NCBI GenBank assembly: GCA_947364965.1 | Contig: CANAUU010000063.1 | Location: 1-5,619, forward strand | Reading direction: 5' to 3' | DNA length: 5,619 nt | From: an uncultured Candidatus Saccharibacteria bacterium | Lineage (GTDB): Bacteria > Patescibacteriota > Saccharimonadia > Saccharimonadales > Saccharimonadaceae | Part shown: in pieces, positions 5,063 through 5,619 of the stretch | Numbering within the stretch: the stretch's first letter is position 1 | How the letters are laid out: every line of letters begins with the position of its first letter | Program-made: the position numbers and the translations under genes | Notes under the pieces: generated by a model | Databases searched by the model: none | What the model was told of the DNA's origin: nothing | What the model saw: only the letters and a program-made list of their open reading frames with translations

Positions 5063-5417
5063 GGAGATCGGGCACCAAAAGAGGCGAAGAAACGGGGAGC
5101 CGGTAGGCCGATTGTTGTTGTTGGACGGATTGATGTTGTTGGTGTTGTTGAAGTTGAGACGGGAAGGGTCGGGGATGGGCCAGGGAGAGGTTGCTTGTGC
5201 TTCATGAGAGCCGGGGCTTTTATGAAATGGCTAGCCTGGAGCTACCTTACGGTTGGTTCGCTAGCGCGTAGCGTGACGATTATGATGATTTATAATGTCG
5301 CGTTTGGCGCTGGCGATGGTAGCTGGAGGGAACCTCACGATCTCCTAAATGGGCGTTGCCGTCAAGGCGTCGAGATTATCGGGGCGTTGACTTTTACGCC
5401 ATGGGGTTTAGTCCCAC
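5063..5417 (-). ncRNA. DGR template RNA unit G (third, most divergent template class)
   Basis: Minus strand. -10 TATAAT (5429-5424, after TGT), predicted start G5417, 5' hairpin UGGG-ACUAAAC-CCCA, and a leader with the 31-base block shared with unit D (5361-5391). GGAGATCG is at 5345-5338 (72 nt from the start) and closing CGATCTCC at 5070-5063. The RNA frame is intact, but the template differs: similarity to other units covers only about 5080-5158. In the target frame it reads DPSRLNFNNTNNINPSNNNN and then RPTGSPFLRLF, with no YWSS segment. The run of AAC codons is the densest in the window. The unlike 3' end points to a target family not represented at the left edge. It is also the shortest complete unit (355 nt). 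Confidence 0.75.
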
Positions 5418-5423
5418 GGGCTT

Positions 5424-5429
5424 ATTATA
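5424..5429 (-). promoter_or_regulatory. -10 box of template unit G
   Basis: TATAAT on the minus strand with TGT upstream (extended -10), 6 bases before G5417. Confidence 0.7.
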
Positions 5430-5472
5430 ACATCATTGGATTGAGTGTGGGTTTTGAGGTTGTGGTTTTGGA

Positions 5473-5619
5473 GGAGATCGGGCACAGCAAAGGCAGCGAA
5501 CGGAGAAGCCGTTGTTCCGATTGTTGTTGTTGGACGGATTGATGCTGCTGGTGCCGCCAAAGTTGAGGTTGTAGGCCTGGGTGCCGTTAGAGAGCGGAGT
5601 AGATGACCAGTAATAGCCG
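5473..5619 (-). ncRNA. DGR template RNA unit H, 5' part cut by window edge
   Basis: Only the 3' part is present: template bases 5619-5490 and the closing CGATCTCC (5480-5473). It has the same spacing and the same main-class 3' end as units A-E. It is the partner of the VR at the left edge. Its leader, the GGAGATCG partner and its promoter must lie right of 5619. Confidence 0.85.
5490..5619 (-). repeat. DGR template repeat (TR) matching the VR at 1-130
   Basis: The reverse complement matches 1-130 at 123 of 130 positions. TR adenines at 5564, 5563, 5531, 5530, 5522, 5513 and 5512 (T on the plus strand) correspond to C, T, T, C, T, G and G in the VR. Read in the target frame it gives NLNFGG and then NPSNNNNRNNGFSVRCL. 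None of the other templates in the window matches the VR this closely (for example, NGTQAYNL and GGTSSINPS occur only here and in the VR). Confidence 0.93.

Noticed and set aside
5195..5542. 115-codon plus-strand frame
   Set aside because: It crosses the leader of unit G and the template of unit H antisense, with no domain and no start signal.
1680..5619. CRISPR array or simple tandem repeats
   Set aside because: Repeated segments are about 180 nt and diverged, unit spacing is irregular and the spacer-like parts are structured. This does not fit a CRISPR.
1..5619. Insertion sequence or composite transposon with terminal inverted repeats (1-130 and 5490-5619)
   Set aside because: The inverted repeats encode a protein end, no transposase is present and no target-site duplication can be judged. 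The adenine-only differences point to VR and TR.

Overview
The window is best explained as a diversity-generating retroelement (DGR) locus with an unusually expanded set of templates. The left edge (1-139, + strand) is the 3' end of a target gene whose last 45 codons form a variable repeat (VR). The right edge (5490-5619, - strand) is the matching template repeat (TR). The two align without gaps for 130 nt as an inverted pair and differ at seven positions. All seven are adenines in the TR, which is the hallmark of DGR mutagenic retrohoming. No reverse transcriptase or Avd gene lies inside the window, so these must act from outside it.

Between the two edges lies a tandem array of eight minus-strand template units: A 1680-2094, B 2565-2958, C 3014-3435, D 3485-3886, E 3917-4304, F 4517-4941, G 5063-5417 and H 5473 to past the right edge. 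The seven complete units share one layout, read on the minus strand. First comes a TATAAT -10 box, usually with an upstream TG. It is followed by a predicted start 7 nt downstream and a small 5' hairpin with compensatory base changes. A structured leader of 70-74 nt leads to GGAGATCG, then a variable linker, then an Asn-codon-rich template (exactly 180 nt in A-F). The unit ends in CGATCTCC, the reverse complement of GGAGATCG, which would close the RNA like the a1/a2 stem of a retron. I read these as separate template ncRNA genes, probably aimed at several target genes.

Region by region: 1-139 is the target gene end. 140-1040 is a G-rich stretch without a convincing gene, holding a terminator-like hairpin at 354-382. 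1157-1552 encodes a small standalone protein resembling CdiA C-terminal tRNA-nuclease toxins, apparently from a leaderless mRNA. 1575-1622 and 2207-2257 are twin plus-strand small RNAs ending in strong terminators. 1680-5619 is the template array, interrupted at 2107-2564 and 4317-4516 by plus-strand promoter copies and hairpins.

Organism: bacterial. The target domain (a C-type-lectin-like fold, Fibrobacter-major-paralogous-domain type), the leaderless gene and the heavy DGR investment would suit a Candidate Phyla Radiation member such as Saccharibacteria. That is inference only; no taxonomic marker gene is present.
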